Part shown: positions 16,721 to 26,044 of the stretch, one piece after another
Position numbering within the stretch: the stretch's first letter is position 1
Layout of the letters: each line of letters opens with the position of its first letter
Source: Thermoanaerobacterium saccharolyticum
GTDB lineage: Bacteria > Bacillota > Thermoanaerobacteria > Thermoanaerobacterales > Thermoanaerobacteraceae
Length of the DNA stretch: 59,076 nt
Assembly (NCBI RefSeq): GCF_000747665.1
Contig: NZ_BBKT01000031.1
Location: 1 to 59,076, forward strand
Direction of reading: 5' to 3'
Notes under the pieces: model-generated
Databases searched by the model: none
The model's input: only the letters and a program-made list of their open reading frames with translations
What the model was told of the DNA's origin: nothing
Made by a program: the position numbers and the translations under genes

Positions 16721-18687
16721 TACGATTCACCTTCCTTAAAATATTCCTCTATGGCTTTCTTCAAATCATCTACGACATTTTTGAGAGGCTTTTTAAGCTG
16801 AGCACCTGCCACAGTCAAGTGACCGCCGCCTCCTAATTTTTCAAGTATTACCTGAACGTTTATATCTCCTATCGATCTTCCGCTTATGGCCACATCGTCA
16901 TGTCTTTTAAACACCACAAAAGACGCTTGAACGCCTTTTATATTGAGAAGTTCATCTGCAGCTTGTGCGGCTATGACATTGTCCGTTTCATCAGGACTTA
17001 CTGCAATGGCTATTCCTTCTTCCGTTATCTCAGCATTTTTTACTATCGTAGATTTTATTATATACGATTTTAAATCATTTTGAAACAGCATCTTTACAGA
17101 TATAGTATCGGCACCCTTTCTCCTAAGATAAGATGCTGCTTCAAATGTCCTTACGCCTGTCCTAAATGTAAAATTTTTTGTGTCAACTGTTATTCCAGCT
17201 AAGAGGGCTTCCGCTTCTATCGGCTTTAAATCTATTTTATCTTTTATATACTGAGATATCTCAGTCACAAGCTCACATGTAGATGACGCATATGGCTCAA
17301 GGTAAATAAGCAATGCCTTGTCGATAAATTCCTTTCCTCTCCTATGGTGATCGATGACTACTATCCTATCCACCATGTTTACTAATTCGGGATACGTCAG
17401 ATAGCTTGGTCTATGGGCATCAACGACGATAAGAAGCGTCTTTGGATTAACCATATTCTTTGCATTGCCAACATCGATAAATGGATTTGCGTACTCCTCA
17501 TCTCTCTCTATTTTCTCTAAAAGTGTCTCTATAGCTGGATTTGACTTGTCTAATACTATCTTTGCATCTTTGCCAAATGATACGGCACACCTGTACATGC
17601 CTATTGCCGCTCCCAATGAGTCAAAATCCATAAAATTGTGCCCCATAAGCAAAACATTTGATGAATCTTCAATAAGTTCTCTTATGGCATGTGCCACAAC
17701 CCTCGCTTTGACCTTTGTCCTCTTTTCTACAGCCTGTGTCTTTCCTCCGTATATAAGAATTTTCTCGCCTCTTTTGACTACGGCCTGATCGCCGCCTCTG
17801 CCTAATGCCAGATCAATAGCAGACACAGCATACTCATTTAATTTCGCAAATTCAGGTGAATCTGCACCAACGCCTATACTTAAGGTAATCGGTATTTTGT
17901 TTCCTACATTTATATCCCTTACAAAGTCAAGTATCTCAAATCTATTTTCCTCCAGATTTTTTAAATCCGTTTCTTGCGTTACAAAAATATACCTGTCATT
18001 GGCATACTTTATTATATAGGCATTCATTGATTGAATCCAAATGTTTAATCTTCTTTCTATTTCTGCAGCTACAACAGGCTTATTTAAATCATCTGCAGAC
18101 TGCAAAGCTTCTTCGTAATTGTCTACAAGTATGTAACCTAAGACAGTACGAGAATTTGCAAGTCTTCTCGATAATTCCATGTAATCAGTTTCGTCAAATA
18201 TGAAGACATTGTAGTAATTTTCACCGTCTTTTGGCTTTCTCTTTCTGGTTTTAGAGATGGTGCTTATCATGTAGTAGTATTTATTGCCAATCCTGAAGTG
18301 ATACTTTTCATCCTTTTTCGACTTTGCGTATTTTAAAAAAACATTGTTTATATCTTTCTTATCCTCAAAATTTTGGGCAAAGCATGAATTGTACCAGACG
18401 ATATTTCCATCTTCCCTCATCAGAGCTACCGGTATAGGCAAAAGCGACAGTACATTGCCTGATGCCTTATCAACGCTAAAAAAAAGCCTTTCAATGTACT
18501 TGTCAAATTCTGTACGTTTCTTTTTAGCTCCTTTGTATTCGATATACAAAATATACGCCAAAAGAACCATCGATACAATGCTAATGTAGACATTGTAGTA
18601 CATAAGTACAAGAGTAAGCACCGCTGATAAAATGATATTTAATAAGCTTACAGAGGATATTAATTTATAATTCTTTTTATCAAACAT
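16720..18687 (-). CDS. gdpP: Cyclic-di-AMP phosphodiesterase (GdpP/YybT family)
   Basis: The protein is 655 residues. Two N-terminal transmembrane helices (about 10-50) precede a PAS domain (about 65-150, REDGNIVWYN) and a degenerate GGDEF domain (about 170-310). The DHH/DHHA1 phosphodiesterase has MGHNFMDFDSLGAAIG, VVDAHRP, VVIDHHRRG and GGGGHLTVAGAQ. The Asp/His metal ligands are all present, so it should hydrolyse c-di-AMP to pApA. It is between yybS and rplI, the standard Firmicutes arrangement. Confidence 0.95.
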   Translation of the reverse strand: MFDKKNYKLISSVSLLNIILSAVLTLVLMYYNVYISIVSMVLLAYILYIEYKGAKKKRTEFDKYIERLFFSVDKASGNVLSLLPIPVALMREDGNIVWYNSCFAQNFEDKKDINNVFLKYAKSKKDEKYHFRIGNKYYYMISTISKTRKRKPKDGENYYNVFIFDETDYMELSRRLANSRTVLGYILVDNYEEALQSADDLNKPVVAAEIERRLNIWIQSMNAYIIKYANDRYIFVTQETDLKNLEENRFEILDFVRDINVGNKIPITLSIGVGADSPEFAKLNEYAVSAIDLALGRGGDQAVVKRGEKILIYGGKTQAVEKRTKVKARVVAHAIRELIEDSSNVLLMGHNFMDFDSLGAAIGMYRCAVSFGKDAKIVLDKSNPAIETLLEKIERDEEYANPFIDVGNAKNMVNPKTLLIVVDAHRPSYLTYPELVNMVDRIVVIDHHRRGKEFIDKALLIYLEPYASSTCELVTEISQYIKDKIDLKPIEAEALLAGITVDTKNFTFRTGVRTFEAASYLRRKGADTISVKMLFQNDLKSYIIKSTIVKNAEITEEGIAIAVSPDETDNVIAAQAADELLNIKGVQASFVVFKRHDDVAISGRSIGDINVQVILEKLGGGGHLTVAGAQLKKPLKNVVDDLKKAIEEYFKEGES

Positions 18688-18723
18688 GCATACATCCCCT
18701 CAAATCAGGATACAAAAGCCGTA

Positions 18724-19623
18724 TCATGTAAATCTTCGCAAATTCATGCTTGTATCTATGACCCCCAGCAGCGTCATAAGTGAAAAAGTAATCGGAAACA
18801 TAAACAAAGCCACCAAAACCACGTCGCTTATTAAAGAGTTTACATTAAATCTCTTTGTCATAAAGTATTTTACATAGGAAAGACCGCTTACGGTAAATCC
18901 TATGGATAGAAGCAACAGTAGATTAGATGCTACAACACTGGAGTTTACAAAGTACTGGTACAAAAGGGCACCTATGAAAATCCAACCTGTCATGTAAGGC
19001 ATCCTCCAAAACATAAACGGAGGTAATTTCTTCACTTTTCCTTCCTTTGCCATTATCCTTGAAAGGAGCATGTAGTTAACTAAGACGATAAGTGCAATCA
19101 TTATGATAAAAATAGACGGCATAAGCTCTTTTAAAGACTCTAATGTATAACTTATCATGCTTCTTATGTAAGCTGCATCAGGCGAGTTCTTATAGATGTC
19201 CAATATCTGATTTCCAATCTGCTGATAATCATCTATAATGCTTTTTATTACATTTATTCCAAATAATTTAAGAGCATACAATACTCCTACAAAGCCTAAC
19301 AAAGATATTGCACCAGTTTCAACCACAACGTCCTGAGGTCTACTGCCACTTTTAACGAAATACCCCATCGCAATTCCTATAGCACTTAAAGCCACCACAA
19401 TTGAAGCTGTGATTATGTCTGTAAACAGAAATGTAGCCAAAAAGATTAAGGGTGTAGTCAATATACCATACAGCAAACTATTGCTCCTTATTATCACCAC
19501 GCTTACAGGTACTGACACAAAAAACAGTATGAAAAAAAGCGGCGGTACGTATGACCCAATCAAAACCATTATAACCGCTACAGCAACCATTAAAGCTCCA
19601 TTTACTATGTTTTTGCTGTTCAT
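18724..19623 (-). CDS. yybS: YybS-family membrane protein (DUF2232)
   Basis: The protein is 299 residues with about eight hydrophobic spans, starting with GALMVAVAVIMVLIGSYVPP and ending at VVLVALFMFPITFSLMTLLG. It resembles the uncharacterised DUF2232 family that sits upstream of gdpP in Bacillus and Clostridia. The fold recalls S-components of energy-coupling transporters, but no substrate can be assigned. It is cotranscribed with gdpP (36 bp gap). Confidence 0.85.
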   Translation of the reverse strand: MNSKNIVNGALMVAVAVIMVLIGSYVPPLFFILFFVSVPVSVVIIRSNSLLYGILTTPLIFLATFLFTDIITASIVVALSAIGIAMGYFVKSGSRPQDVVVETGAISLLGFVGVLYALKLFGINVIKSIIDDYQQIGNQILDIYKNSPDAAYIRSMISYTLESLKELMPSIFIIMIALIVLVNYMLLSRIMAKEGKVKKLPPFMFWRMPYMTGWIFIGALLYQYFVNSSVVASNLLLLLSIGFTVSGLSYVKYFMTKRFNVNSLISDVVLVALFMFPITFSLMTLLGVIDTSMNLRRFT

Positions 19624-19645
19624 TTTTTATCCTCCATACACTATC

Positions 19646-19942
19646 TTACCTTTTCTTTAGATATTCCGCCAGTTTTTTGTAATTTTGGGAGTCTTCTTCT
19701 ATGTCTGCCGAAATAGATTTTATCCTCTTTGAAATCTCATCGTCGATTTCTCTAAAATCATACCCTAATTTATTGCCAAGGAGATATCCTATTATTATCA
19801 CATGGCATATATCGTCTATCAATTCTTGAGGCAAATCGTCATTGTTAAAATTTTTAAAAACTGATGCAATCTTCAATAAAAGCTCAACTTTTAAATTTTC
19901 CAAACTTTTAATATTTCTCGTTATATCAAAATTATTCTCCAT
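19646..19942 (-). CDS. MazG-like family protein
   Basis: A 98-residue all-helical protein beginning MENNFDITRNIKSLENLKVE, with DDLPQELIDDICHVIIIGYL and a C-terminal charged helix. It resembles the MazG-like family (PF12643) found next to rpsR in Clostridia. The E-x-x-D pairs typical of catalytic MazG pyrophosphatases are only partly present, so activity is doubtful. The start is ATG 19942; the upstream in-frame extension lacks a ribosome site. Confidence 0.7.
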   Translation of the reverse strand: MENNFDITRNIKSLENLKVELLLKIASVFKNFNNDDLPQELIDDICHVIIIGYLLGNKLGYDFREIDDEISKRIKSISADIEEDSQNYKKLAEYLKKR

Positions 19943-19971
19943 AATATCCCACCTTAAACACATGAAAAACA

Positions 19972-19992
19972 AGAGAGGGCTTGACCCTCTCT
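19972..19992 (-). terminator. Terminator after rpsR
   Basis: A perfect 8-bp stem (AGAGAGGG/CCCTCTCT) has a 5-nt loop, followed on the minus strand by TGTTTTTC. It lies 12 bp after the rpsR stop. Confidence 0.75.
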
Positions 19993-20003
19993 ATATTATA
20001 TCA

Positions 20004-20273
20004 TTATTCGGCTGTATATGGTAGTAGTGCAATCTGTCTCGCTCTTTTTATAGCAACTGTAAGCTGCCTTTGATGTATAGCACAGTTTCCTGTTATCCTT
20101 CTCGGAAGTATTTTGCCTCTTTCAGTTATATATTTGCGCAGCTTTCCAACTTCCTTGTAATCTATATAATCTATCCTGTCAGCGCAAAAAGCGCATACTT
20201 TTTTCTTAGCTTTTCTATTTTTCCTCTTTTGAGCGGAATTTTCCTTAGAATTGCTATTGTTGTTTGACATCAT
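20004..20273 (-). CDS. rpsR: 30S ribosomal protein S18
   Basis: The protein is 89 residues. A disordered N-terminus ([20 protein letters not shown]) is followed by the S18 core: [39 protein letters not shown] and [18 protein letters not shown]. The two N-terminal Cys indicate a zinc-binding form. It follows ssb by 9 bp in the rpsF-ssb-rpsR operon. Confidence 0.97.
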   Translation of the reverse strand: MMSNNNSNSKENSAQKRKNRKAKKKVCAFCADRIDYIDYKEVGKLRKYITERGKILPRRITGNCAIHQRQLTVAIKRARQIALLPYTAE

Positions 20274-20282
20274 CTACCCTCC

Positions 20283-20729
20283 TTAGAATGGAAGATCATC
20301 TTCTGACTCTACCGGACTAAATCCATCAAAATCGCTGCTATCCAAGTCGATATCAAAATTGTGAATATCTTTACCTATATCTGCCATAGGATCACTGCCG
20401 CTGGGTTTATTTGAATCCAGAAATTTCACTTCATCTGCCACAACTTCTGTAACCCAATGGCGATTGCCGCTATTATCATCCCATGTGCGAGTTTGAATGC
20501 TGCCGGACACAGCCACCAATCTTCCCTTTTTAAGATTATTTCCGCAAACTTCTGCCAGTTTTCGCCATGTAACGATGGGTATAAAATCAGCCAGCCTGTC
20601 TCCGTTCTGCTGCGTGTAGTTCCTATTGACAGCAAGTGTAAATGTGGTCACAGGAACCATGTTTGCAGAAGCATACTTAAGAACAGGATCTTTAGTCAAA
20701 CGGCCTATTAATATAACTTTATTCAACAT
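20283..20729 (-). CDS. ssb: Single-stranded DNA-binding protein
   Basis: The protein is 148 residues. The OB fold (MLNKVILIGRLTKDPVLKYA, FTLAVNRNY, GRLVAVSGSIQTRTWDD) is followed by a flexible linker and the acidic tail ending EDDLPF, which recruits repair and replication proteins. It lies between rpsF and rpsR as usual. Confidence 0.97.
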   Translation of the reverse strand: MLNKVILIGRLTKDPVLKYASANMVPVTTFTLAVNRNYTQQNGDRLADFIPIVTWRKLAEVCGNNLKKGRLVAVSGSIQTRTWDDNSGNRHWVTEVVADEVKFLDSNKPSGSDPMADIGKDIHNFDIDLDSSDFDGFSPVESEDDLPF

Positions 20730-20751
20730 TATTAACCCACCTATCGATCAA

Positions 20752-21039
20752 TTATTTATCAATTTTAACAATTAAGTATCTCAATATACCGTCTGTAATC
20801 TTGTACACTCTTTCAAGTTCATGTGGGACATCTACATCGCTTGTAAAATTCATCAATACGTAGTATCCTTCGCTTTTCTTATCGATTTCATATGCAAGCT
20901 TTCTTCTGCCCCACTCATCCACATTAGTAATTTCTCCACCTTTTTCTGTTATGAGATTTTTAAACTTCTCAATTAAAGCAGGTCTTGCTTCGTCATTTAC
21001 CTCTGGAGAAATTATGAATATTGTTTCATACGCTCTCAT
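20752..21039 (-). CDS. rpsF: 30S ribosomal protein S6
   Basis: The protein is 95 residues, [18 protein letters not shown] through [11 protein letters not shown], with the typical [19 protein letters not shown] strand. It is the first gene of the rpsF-ssb-rpsR operon, with AAGGAGGTG as its ribosome site. Confidence 0.97.
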   Translation of the reverse strand: MRAYETIFIISPEVNDEARPALIEKFKNLITEKGGEITNVDEWGRRKLAYEIDKKSEGYYVLMNFTSDVDVPHELERVYKITDGILRYLIVKIDK

Positions 21040-21052
21040 TCTTTCACCTCCT

Positions 21053-21093
21053 TATGGACTTTACGGCCCTATTGGGCAAGGCGGCAATCCATA
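21053..21093 (-). promoter_or_regulatory. Possible S6:S18 autoregulatory leader hairpin of rpsF
   Basis: On the minus strand, TATGGA pairs with TCCATA around an inner GCCC/GGGC stem; the intervening strands carry TTGCCGCCTT and CGTAAAG. A CCG-containing bulged hairpin just before rpsF is the hallmark of the S6:S18 leader motif. The rpsF Shine-Dalgarno begins right after the outer stem. Confidence 0.5.
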
Positions 21094-21104
21094 TTGTTAT
21101 TTTA

Positions 21105-21311
21105 TCATTGTTCATTTGGTTTTTCAACAGTTTTTATCACTTTTTTCATTCCCTTTTCAAATTTTGGCCTGGGCATTAAAACCATCCTACCGCACTTTAA
21201 ACACTTTATCCTTATATCCATTCCTACCCTAAGCACTTCCCACTCATCTCCGCCACAAGGATGAACCTTCTTCATTTTTACAATATCACCTACATTAATC
21301 TCTTTCGGCAC
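21105..21311 (-). CDS. DUF951 family protein (YyzM-like)
   Basis: A 68-residue small protein: PKEINVGDIVKMKKVHPCGG, DEWEVLRVGMDIRIKCLKCG, RMVLMPRPKFEK. The single CGG and the CLKCG motif suggest a zinc-binding beta barrel. GTG 21311 is preferred over the in-frame ATG 21317 because the only ribosome site (AAGGGTG) touches that ATG. The start overlaps the mscS 3' end by about 17 bases, so it is translationally coupled. Function is unknown. Confidence 0.82.
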   Translation of the reverse strand: MPKEINVGDIVKMKKVHPCGGDEWEVLRVGMDIRIKCLKCGRMVLMPRPKFEKGMKKVIKTVEKPNEQ

Positions 21312-22182
21312 TGACATCACCCTTTTTATTTTTGTCTTCAATTGATACGTTCATGTGAGGATATGGCAAATCAATGTTGTAATCTTTAAAAAGCTTCTTG
21401 ATCCTGTACCTTAAATCCCTCTCAACATCCCACTGCTGCATTGGCTTTGCCATTGCTACTACAGTTATTTCCACTGTAGAATCTTTAAAATTTGTTATTC
21501 CAAGGACTTTCGGTCCATCTAAAAGGTCTGTCCTATCCTTTTTCATCTCTGTGCATATCTCATTAAGAGCTTCTATGACCCTATCTACATCTTCTTCGTA
21601 AGATACAGAGACAGCCACAAGAGCTCTCATGGCACCTTTTGAATGGTTCGTCACAGATGTAATTTCTCCATTTGGTATGATGTTTAAATCACCTGAAAAA
21701 TCCCTTATTTTTGTGACTCTAAGCCCTATTTCCTCTACGGTGCCAGAAAAATTGTTTATTGTTATGTAATCTCCTACGCCAAATTGATCTTCAAAGATTA
21801 TGAAAAAACCAGTAATAACGTCCTTCACAAGGCTTTGAGCTCCAAATCCCACAGCAAGGCTGCCTATACCAGCAACAGCCAATATCGAGCCCATCTTAAG
21901 CCCTAATATCTCAAGAATAGAATAGACAGCCACAAAATATATGACGTACCTTAAAATATTTTTAGTAAGAGAAGAAAGAGTCTTTACTTTTCGCTCAGAA
22001 AATTGAAGCTTTGACTTCTCTTGCATTATATAAAACCGATCGATTAAAAGATACCCTAACTTTTTGGCAATATAAGCTATTATGATGACTTTTATTATGT
22101 CAAAAGTAGTCCCAAAAATTTTTATATCGTAAAGCTTCAATATTTGATCGTAAAATCTACTTATATACTCCAATTTAAACAT
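21295..22182 (-). CDS. mscS: Small-conductance mechanosensitive channel, MscS family
   Basis: The protein is 295 residues. Three N-terminal membrane spans end in the pore helix, AGIGSLAVGFGAQSLVKDVI. The cytoplasmic beta domain follows (FEDQFGVGDYITINNFSGTV) and then an alpha/beta vestibule (IPNGEITSVTNHSKG). It gates ions on osmotic downshock. It is in the yyaC-proximal block between the cvpA-like gene and DUF951. Confidence 0.92.
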   Translation of the reverse strand: MFKLEYISRFYDQILKLYDIKIFGTTFDIIKVIIIAYIAKKLGYLLIDRFYIMQEKSKLQFSERKVKTLSSLTKNILRYVIYFVAVYSILEILGLKMGSILAVAGIGSLAVGFGAQSLVKDVITGFFIIFEDQFGVGDYITINNFSGTVEEIGLRVTKIRDFSGDLNIIPNGEITSVTNHSKGAMRALVAVSVSYEEDVDRVIEALNEICTEMKKDRTDLLDGPKVLGITNFKDSTVEITVVAMAKPMQQWDVERDLRYRIKKLFKDYNIDLPYPHMNVSIEDKNKKGDVSAERD

Positions 22183-22190
22183 CCTTTCAT

Positions 22191-22724
22191 CTAAAGCAAA
22201 AGCAGTTTAACAATATCTTTATTTGTCAAAAACAGCTTTGCAAATTGAGACTTCTCTATGTAAGTCCAATAATTTAGCGGCAGCATGCTATTTACTACAC
22301 TTAACAATCCAAACAACAGAAATAGAAATGCAAATCCTTCTATACCGCCTAAAATTCCGCCACCAACTCTGTTGAAGATCCTTATGAAAGGATAATCTAT
22401 GAGCTTATTAATAGCTACTGCGACGGCTTTTAAAAATAATAGAGATAACAAAAATGTAAATACAAAACTTATTAATGTAACAATCATTTTCGTCGATGCA
22501 CCACTTAAAATCGCATCACCGGATCCTGTAATCTTCACTATAAAACTTACCAATTTATTATTTCTCAATATTGATTGTTCTACAACGGGATAAAATCTCT
22601 TAGTCAAAATCCATGATAACACAATGCTGGCCATACCGTAAAGTGTCATGATAAATCCCTTGATGAAGCCAGAGTAAGTAAAATAAGCTATTATTAAAAG
22701 TATTACCATATCAACAATATTCAT
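22191..22724 (-). CDS. CvpA-family membrane protein
   Basis: A 177-residue protein with four to five membrane spans: MNIVDMVILLIIAYFTYSGF, GFIMTLYGMASIVLSWILT, VTLISFVFTFLLSLLFLK and GFAFLFLLFGLL. The pattern 'D..i......G...G' near the N-terminus and the helix layout fit the colicin V production protein (CvpA) family, implicated in envelope processes. The start is ATG 22724, preceded by AAGGTGG. It is cotranscribed with mscS (8 bp gap). Confidence 0.8.
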   Translation of the reverse strand: MNIVDMVILLIIAYFTYSGFIKGFIMTLYGMASIVLSWILTKRFYPVVEQSILRNNKLVSFIVKITGSGDAILSGASTKMIVTLISFVFTFLLSLLFLKAVAVAINKLIDYPFIRIFNRVGGGILGGIEGFAFLFLLFGLLSVVNSMLPLNYWTYIEKSQFAKLFLTNKDIVKLLLL

Positions 22725-22860
22725 ATAAACCACCTTAAAGTGCAACTACTATTATAATACACATATCTACACAGCTTTTCAACCTAAAATGTCATCAGCG
22801 TATTAACAAGGTGAAAATTGTGAAAAATAATTATGAGATTGCTTAAAGGAGATGGACACA

Positions 22861-23415
22861 GTGAAGCTGATAAACATAAATGACAAAACTTGTTACAGCG
22901 ATTTTAGACTTGAATTTTCAAGGTGTTTTAATAAATTGTTCAATTTTAAGGATGAATTTGTCATCGTATGTATCGGCACGGATAGATCGACAGGAGATAG
23001 CCTTGGTCCTATTGTCGGATATAAGTTAAAAAATTTTTTCTCTGATAAAATAGGCATATACGGCACGTTAAATGAACCTGTCCACGCTAAAAACTTAAAT
23101 GAAACTTTAAATACGATAAACAGAGTACATAAAAATCCTTTTATAATCGCTGTAGATGCATGTCTTGGCTCATTAAACCACGTAGGATGCATATCGATAG
23201 GTGAAGGATCGATAAAACCTGGCGCAGGCGTTTCTAAAAATTTGCCTCCTATCGGAAACATGTATGTAACTGGAATAGTAAATATATCAGGTTTTATGGA
23301 ATTTATGGTTTTGCAGAATACAAGGCTTAATATCGTAATGAAAATGGCAGACATAATAACGTATGGCATAACACAATCTGTAATAAATATTATAAACCGC
23401 AAAGAAAGGGCGTAA
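22861..23415 (+). CDS. yyaC: Spore protease YyaC (GPR-related)
   Basis: The protein is 184 residues. The fold signature is [21 protein letters not shown], followed by [21 protein letters not shown] and [19 protein letters not shown], matching the YyaC family related to germination protease and hydrogenase-maturation proteases. GTG 22861 is chosen: AAGGAG lies 9 nt upstream, while the ATG at 22852 abuts it. It supports a spore-forming host. It is convergent with cphA across a shared terminator. Confidence 0.9.
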   Translation: MKLININDKTCYSDFRLEFSRCFNKLFNFKDEFVIVCIGTDRSTGDSLGPIVGYKLKNFFSDKIGIYGTLNEPVHAKNLNETLNTINRVHKNPFIIAVDACLGSLNHVGCISIGEGSIKPGAGVSKNLPPIGNMYVTGIVNISGFMEFMVLQNTRLNIVMKMADIITYGITQSVINIINRKERA

Positions 23416-23431
23416 TTTACGCCCTTTCTTT
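23401..23431 (+). terminator. Terminator between yyaC and cphA
   Basis: A perfect 15-bp inverted repeat (AAAGAAAGGGCGTAA and its complement) with a 1-nt centre overlaps both stop codons and is followed by TGTTTTC on the plus strand. Confidence 0.7.
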
Positions 23432-26044
23432 GTTTTCATCGATATTAAACTGGCTTAATCTTATAAAATTGTTTATCGCGTCGATTATCGGTGTGTACTT
23501 TTCATAGAATATAACTATCAAATCTCCCGGCATTGCCTCATACATGGCTGCTTTTAGTGCGTCTACTTCTTTCAAAATCACCTTTACATCTTCTTTAGAA
23601 AGCCCACCCTTTAAGACGCCTATCTCCAGAAGTTTTGCCACTTCACCTGGTTTTCTTCCTCTTAAATCTACGTCTTCCTTTATGTAGACTTTGTCAAATC
23701 CTTTTCCGCATATTTCTCCAACCTTTAGCGTGCTTGAATCGCTTCTGTCTCCAGGTACGCCTATGACGCCGATTAAGCGGTTTGGATTTAATTTGCGAGC
23801 AGATTCTATCACTTTCTTTATGCCATCAATATTGTGGCCATAATCTACTAATACTCTAAAGCTTCCTATGTTGAATATATTAAATCTACCTGGATTGTGA
23901 TTCTCATCGCAGTAAAAAGACCTGATGCCTCTTGATATGACGTTGACTGGAATCTTTATCCCATAACATGCAGCAATTGCTGCCATGGCATTTTCCACAT
24001 TGTACAAGACTTTACCGTTTAGCGTCGCTGGAATCTCGTCAACCTTCACAACCGGTATGATTTCGCCATTTGCTATGACTATAGTGTCATCCTTTAAATA
24101 TACAGATATACCGCCATTTTCAAGATGCCTTTTTATGGTCAAGTTGTTTTCGTGCATCGAGAAGTACACAATCTTTCCTTTTGCCCTTTCGGCTATATAT
24201 GGTGTCATAGGATCGTCCGCATTTAGTATAGAATATCCGTCTTTCTTTACTGCTTCCACAACCAGTGACTTTACAAAAGCCAGATCTTCCAATGTTTCAA
24301 TGCCATCTATTCCAAGGTGATCTTCTGATATGTTTGTGATTATGCCAACGTCAGCCAAATCATAACCTAAGCCTTCTCTCACAATGCCGCCTCTGGCAGT
24401 TTCTAAAACTGCCGCGTCGATATTTTTGTCTGCAAGGCATGTCCTGGCACTTTTCGGCCCCGAATTATCGCCTTTGTATATGCACACATCATCTACGTAG
24501 ATGCCATCTGTCGAAGTCATGCCTACTGTATAACCGTATATTTTAAGTATATGTGATATAATCCTTACAGTGGTAGTCTTTCCATTTGTACCTGTGACAG
24601 AAATTATAGGTATAGTAGCTTTGCTTCCTTTAGGATAAAGCATATCTATTATTGCCCTTGCTACATCCCTTGGTTTTCCATGTGATGGATAGTGATGCAT
24701 CCTTATCCCAGGAGCCGCATTGACTTCAATTATTGCACCATTTTCTCTATTTAAAGGCAGCGATATATTTTCCATAGTAATATCAATTCCTGCAATATCA
24801 AGTCCTATGGCTTTAGCTGCTCTTACGGCTATTTCAATATTGTCTGGATGTATTTCTTTTGTCCTGTCTACTGCCGTTCCCCCAGTGCTTAAATTGGCAC
24901 TTTCTCTAAAATAAACATACACGCCTCTTTCAGGAATATCATCTATGGTGTAACCTTGCTTTTTTAAAACAAATTGAGAAATGTTGTCTATATTTATCTT
25001 TGTAAGAGGCTTTTCATGTCCAATACCTCTTAAAGGATTTTCATTTTCTATCTCTACCAGTTCTCTTATCGTATGTATACCGTCCCCTAATACTCTTGCA
25101 GGTATCCTCTCAGCCACTGCCACCACTCTGTCGCCTACGACTAAAACTCTGTAATTTTTCCCTTTAATGTGCTTTTCCACTATGACAATATCGCTTATAT
25201 TTTTAGCGTTTCTGTAAGCAACAATAAGTTCCTCTTTGTTTGAAAGGTTTAAAAAGACGCCTTTTCCTTGATTGCCATTGTAAGGCTTAACTACAACTGG
25301 ATACCCAATTTCCTCAGCTATGGCAATAGCATCATTTTCATTATACGCCACATCACCTTCAGGTACTGGCAATCCACATTCTTTGATTATTTTTTTCGTA
25401 AGAATTTTGTCGCATGCGATGTCTACAGCAATGCAACTGGTATTTTGGGTTATGGTACCTTCTATCATCTTTTGATAGCGGCCATACCCAAGCCTCAATA
25501 TGCTGCCATTTCCTACTCTTGTCACCGGTATGGATGCTTCTTCAGCAGCTTTTTTTATAGCCATCGTGCTGGGCCCTAATTCCACTTCTACGACGACTTT
25601 TCTAATTTGCTCCAATTCCTGCTGAAAATCCATATCTTCGCCGTTTATAAATTTATTTACCATTTTTACTGCTAACTTTGCAGATCTTAATGCACACTCC
25701 TCCAGTTCGTACTCGAAAATGACATTGTACATGTGACCATCAATAAGTCGCGCTTTTCCAAATTTCACATCGTAACCTAACATGTTTTGTATCTCCAGTA
25801 TTATGTGCTCTGTCACATGTGGAAGATATGTTCCTTCCTCAAGCCTTTTTATAAATCCACCTTCATAGCCGTATGAACAGCCGTGTTTGCTTAAACCTGG
25901 GATTGTCTTTAAAAGCCTTTCATTAAATCCAGGTATGTCTTTTGTAGGTATATCATGATCACCTGTATCAACCACCATCTTTACAACAGGTCTATGACAG
26001 TATATGTTTCTGCCGCGATACACCTTTATGTCCTTTATATTCAT
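23417..26044 (-). CDS. cphA: Cyanophycin synthetase
   Basis: An 875-residue enzyme that adds Asp and Arg to the storage polymer multi-L-arginyl-poly-L-aspartate. The N-terminal domain (1-160) holds LPHVTEHIILEIQNMLG. An ATP-grasp domain follows (about 200-470: GYPVVVKPYNGNQGKGV, EVNAAPGIRMHHYPSHG). The Mur-ligase-like domain has P-loop SVTGTNGKTTTVRI, TARGGIVREGLGYD, NISEDHLG and DYGHNIDGI. Length is normal. It follows cphB with a one-base overlap, so the polymer-making and polymer-degrading enzymes are coexpressed. Confidence 0.96.
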   Translation of the reverse strand: MNIKDIKVYRGRNIYCHRPVVKMVVDTGDHDIPTKDIPGFNERLLKTIPGLSKHGCSYGYEGGFIKRLEEGTYLPHVTEHIILEIQNMLGYDVKFGKARLIDGHMYNVIFEYELEECALRSAKLAVKMVNKFINGEDMDFQQELEQIRKVVVEVELGPSTMAIKKAAEEASIPVTRVGNGSILRLGYGRYQKMIEGTITQNTSCIAVDIACDKILTKKIIKECGLPVPEGDVAYNENDAIAIAEEIGYPVVVKPYNGNQGKGVFLNLSNKEELIVAYRNAKNISDIVIVEKHIKGKNYRVLVVGDRVVAVAERIPARVLGDGIHTIRELVEIENENPLRGIGHEKPLTKINIDNISQFVLKKQGYTIDDIPERGVYVYFRESANLSTGGTAVDRTKEIHPDNIEIAVRAAKAIGLDIAGIDITMENISLPLNRENGAIIEVNAAPGIRMHHYPSHGKPRDVARAIIDMLYPKGSKATIPIISVTGTNGKTTTVRIISHILKIYGYTVGMTSTDGIYVDDVCIYKGDNSGPKSARTCLADKNIDAAVLETARGGIVREGLGYDLADVGIITNISEDHLGIDGIETLEDLAFVKSLVVEAVKKDGYSILNADDPMTPYIAERAKGKIVYFSMHENNLTIKRHLENGGISVYLKDDTIVIANGEIIPVVKVDEIPATLNGKVLYNVENAMAAIAACYGIKIPVNVISRGIRSFYCDENHNPGRFNIFNIGSFRVLVDYGHNIDGIKKVIESARKLNPNRLIGVIGVPGDRSDSSTLKVGEICGKGFDKVYIKEDVDLRGRKPGEVAKLLEIGVLKGGLSKEDVKVILKEVDALKAAMYEAMPGDLIVIFYEKYTPIIDAINNFIRLSQFNIDENKERA

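Noticed and set aside
24505-24516. Spo0A-box core TGTCGAA inside cphA, and another inside leuA
   Set aside because: Seven-base matches inside coding sequence without flanking consensus are expected by chance.
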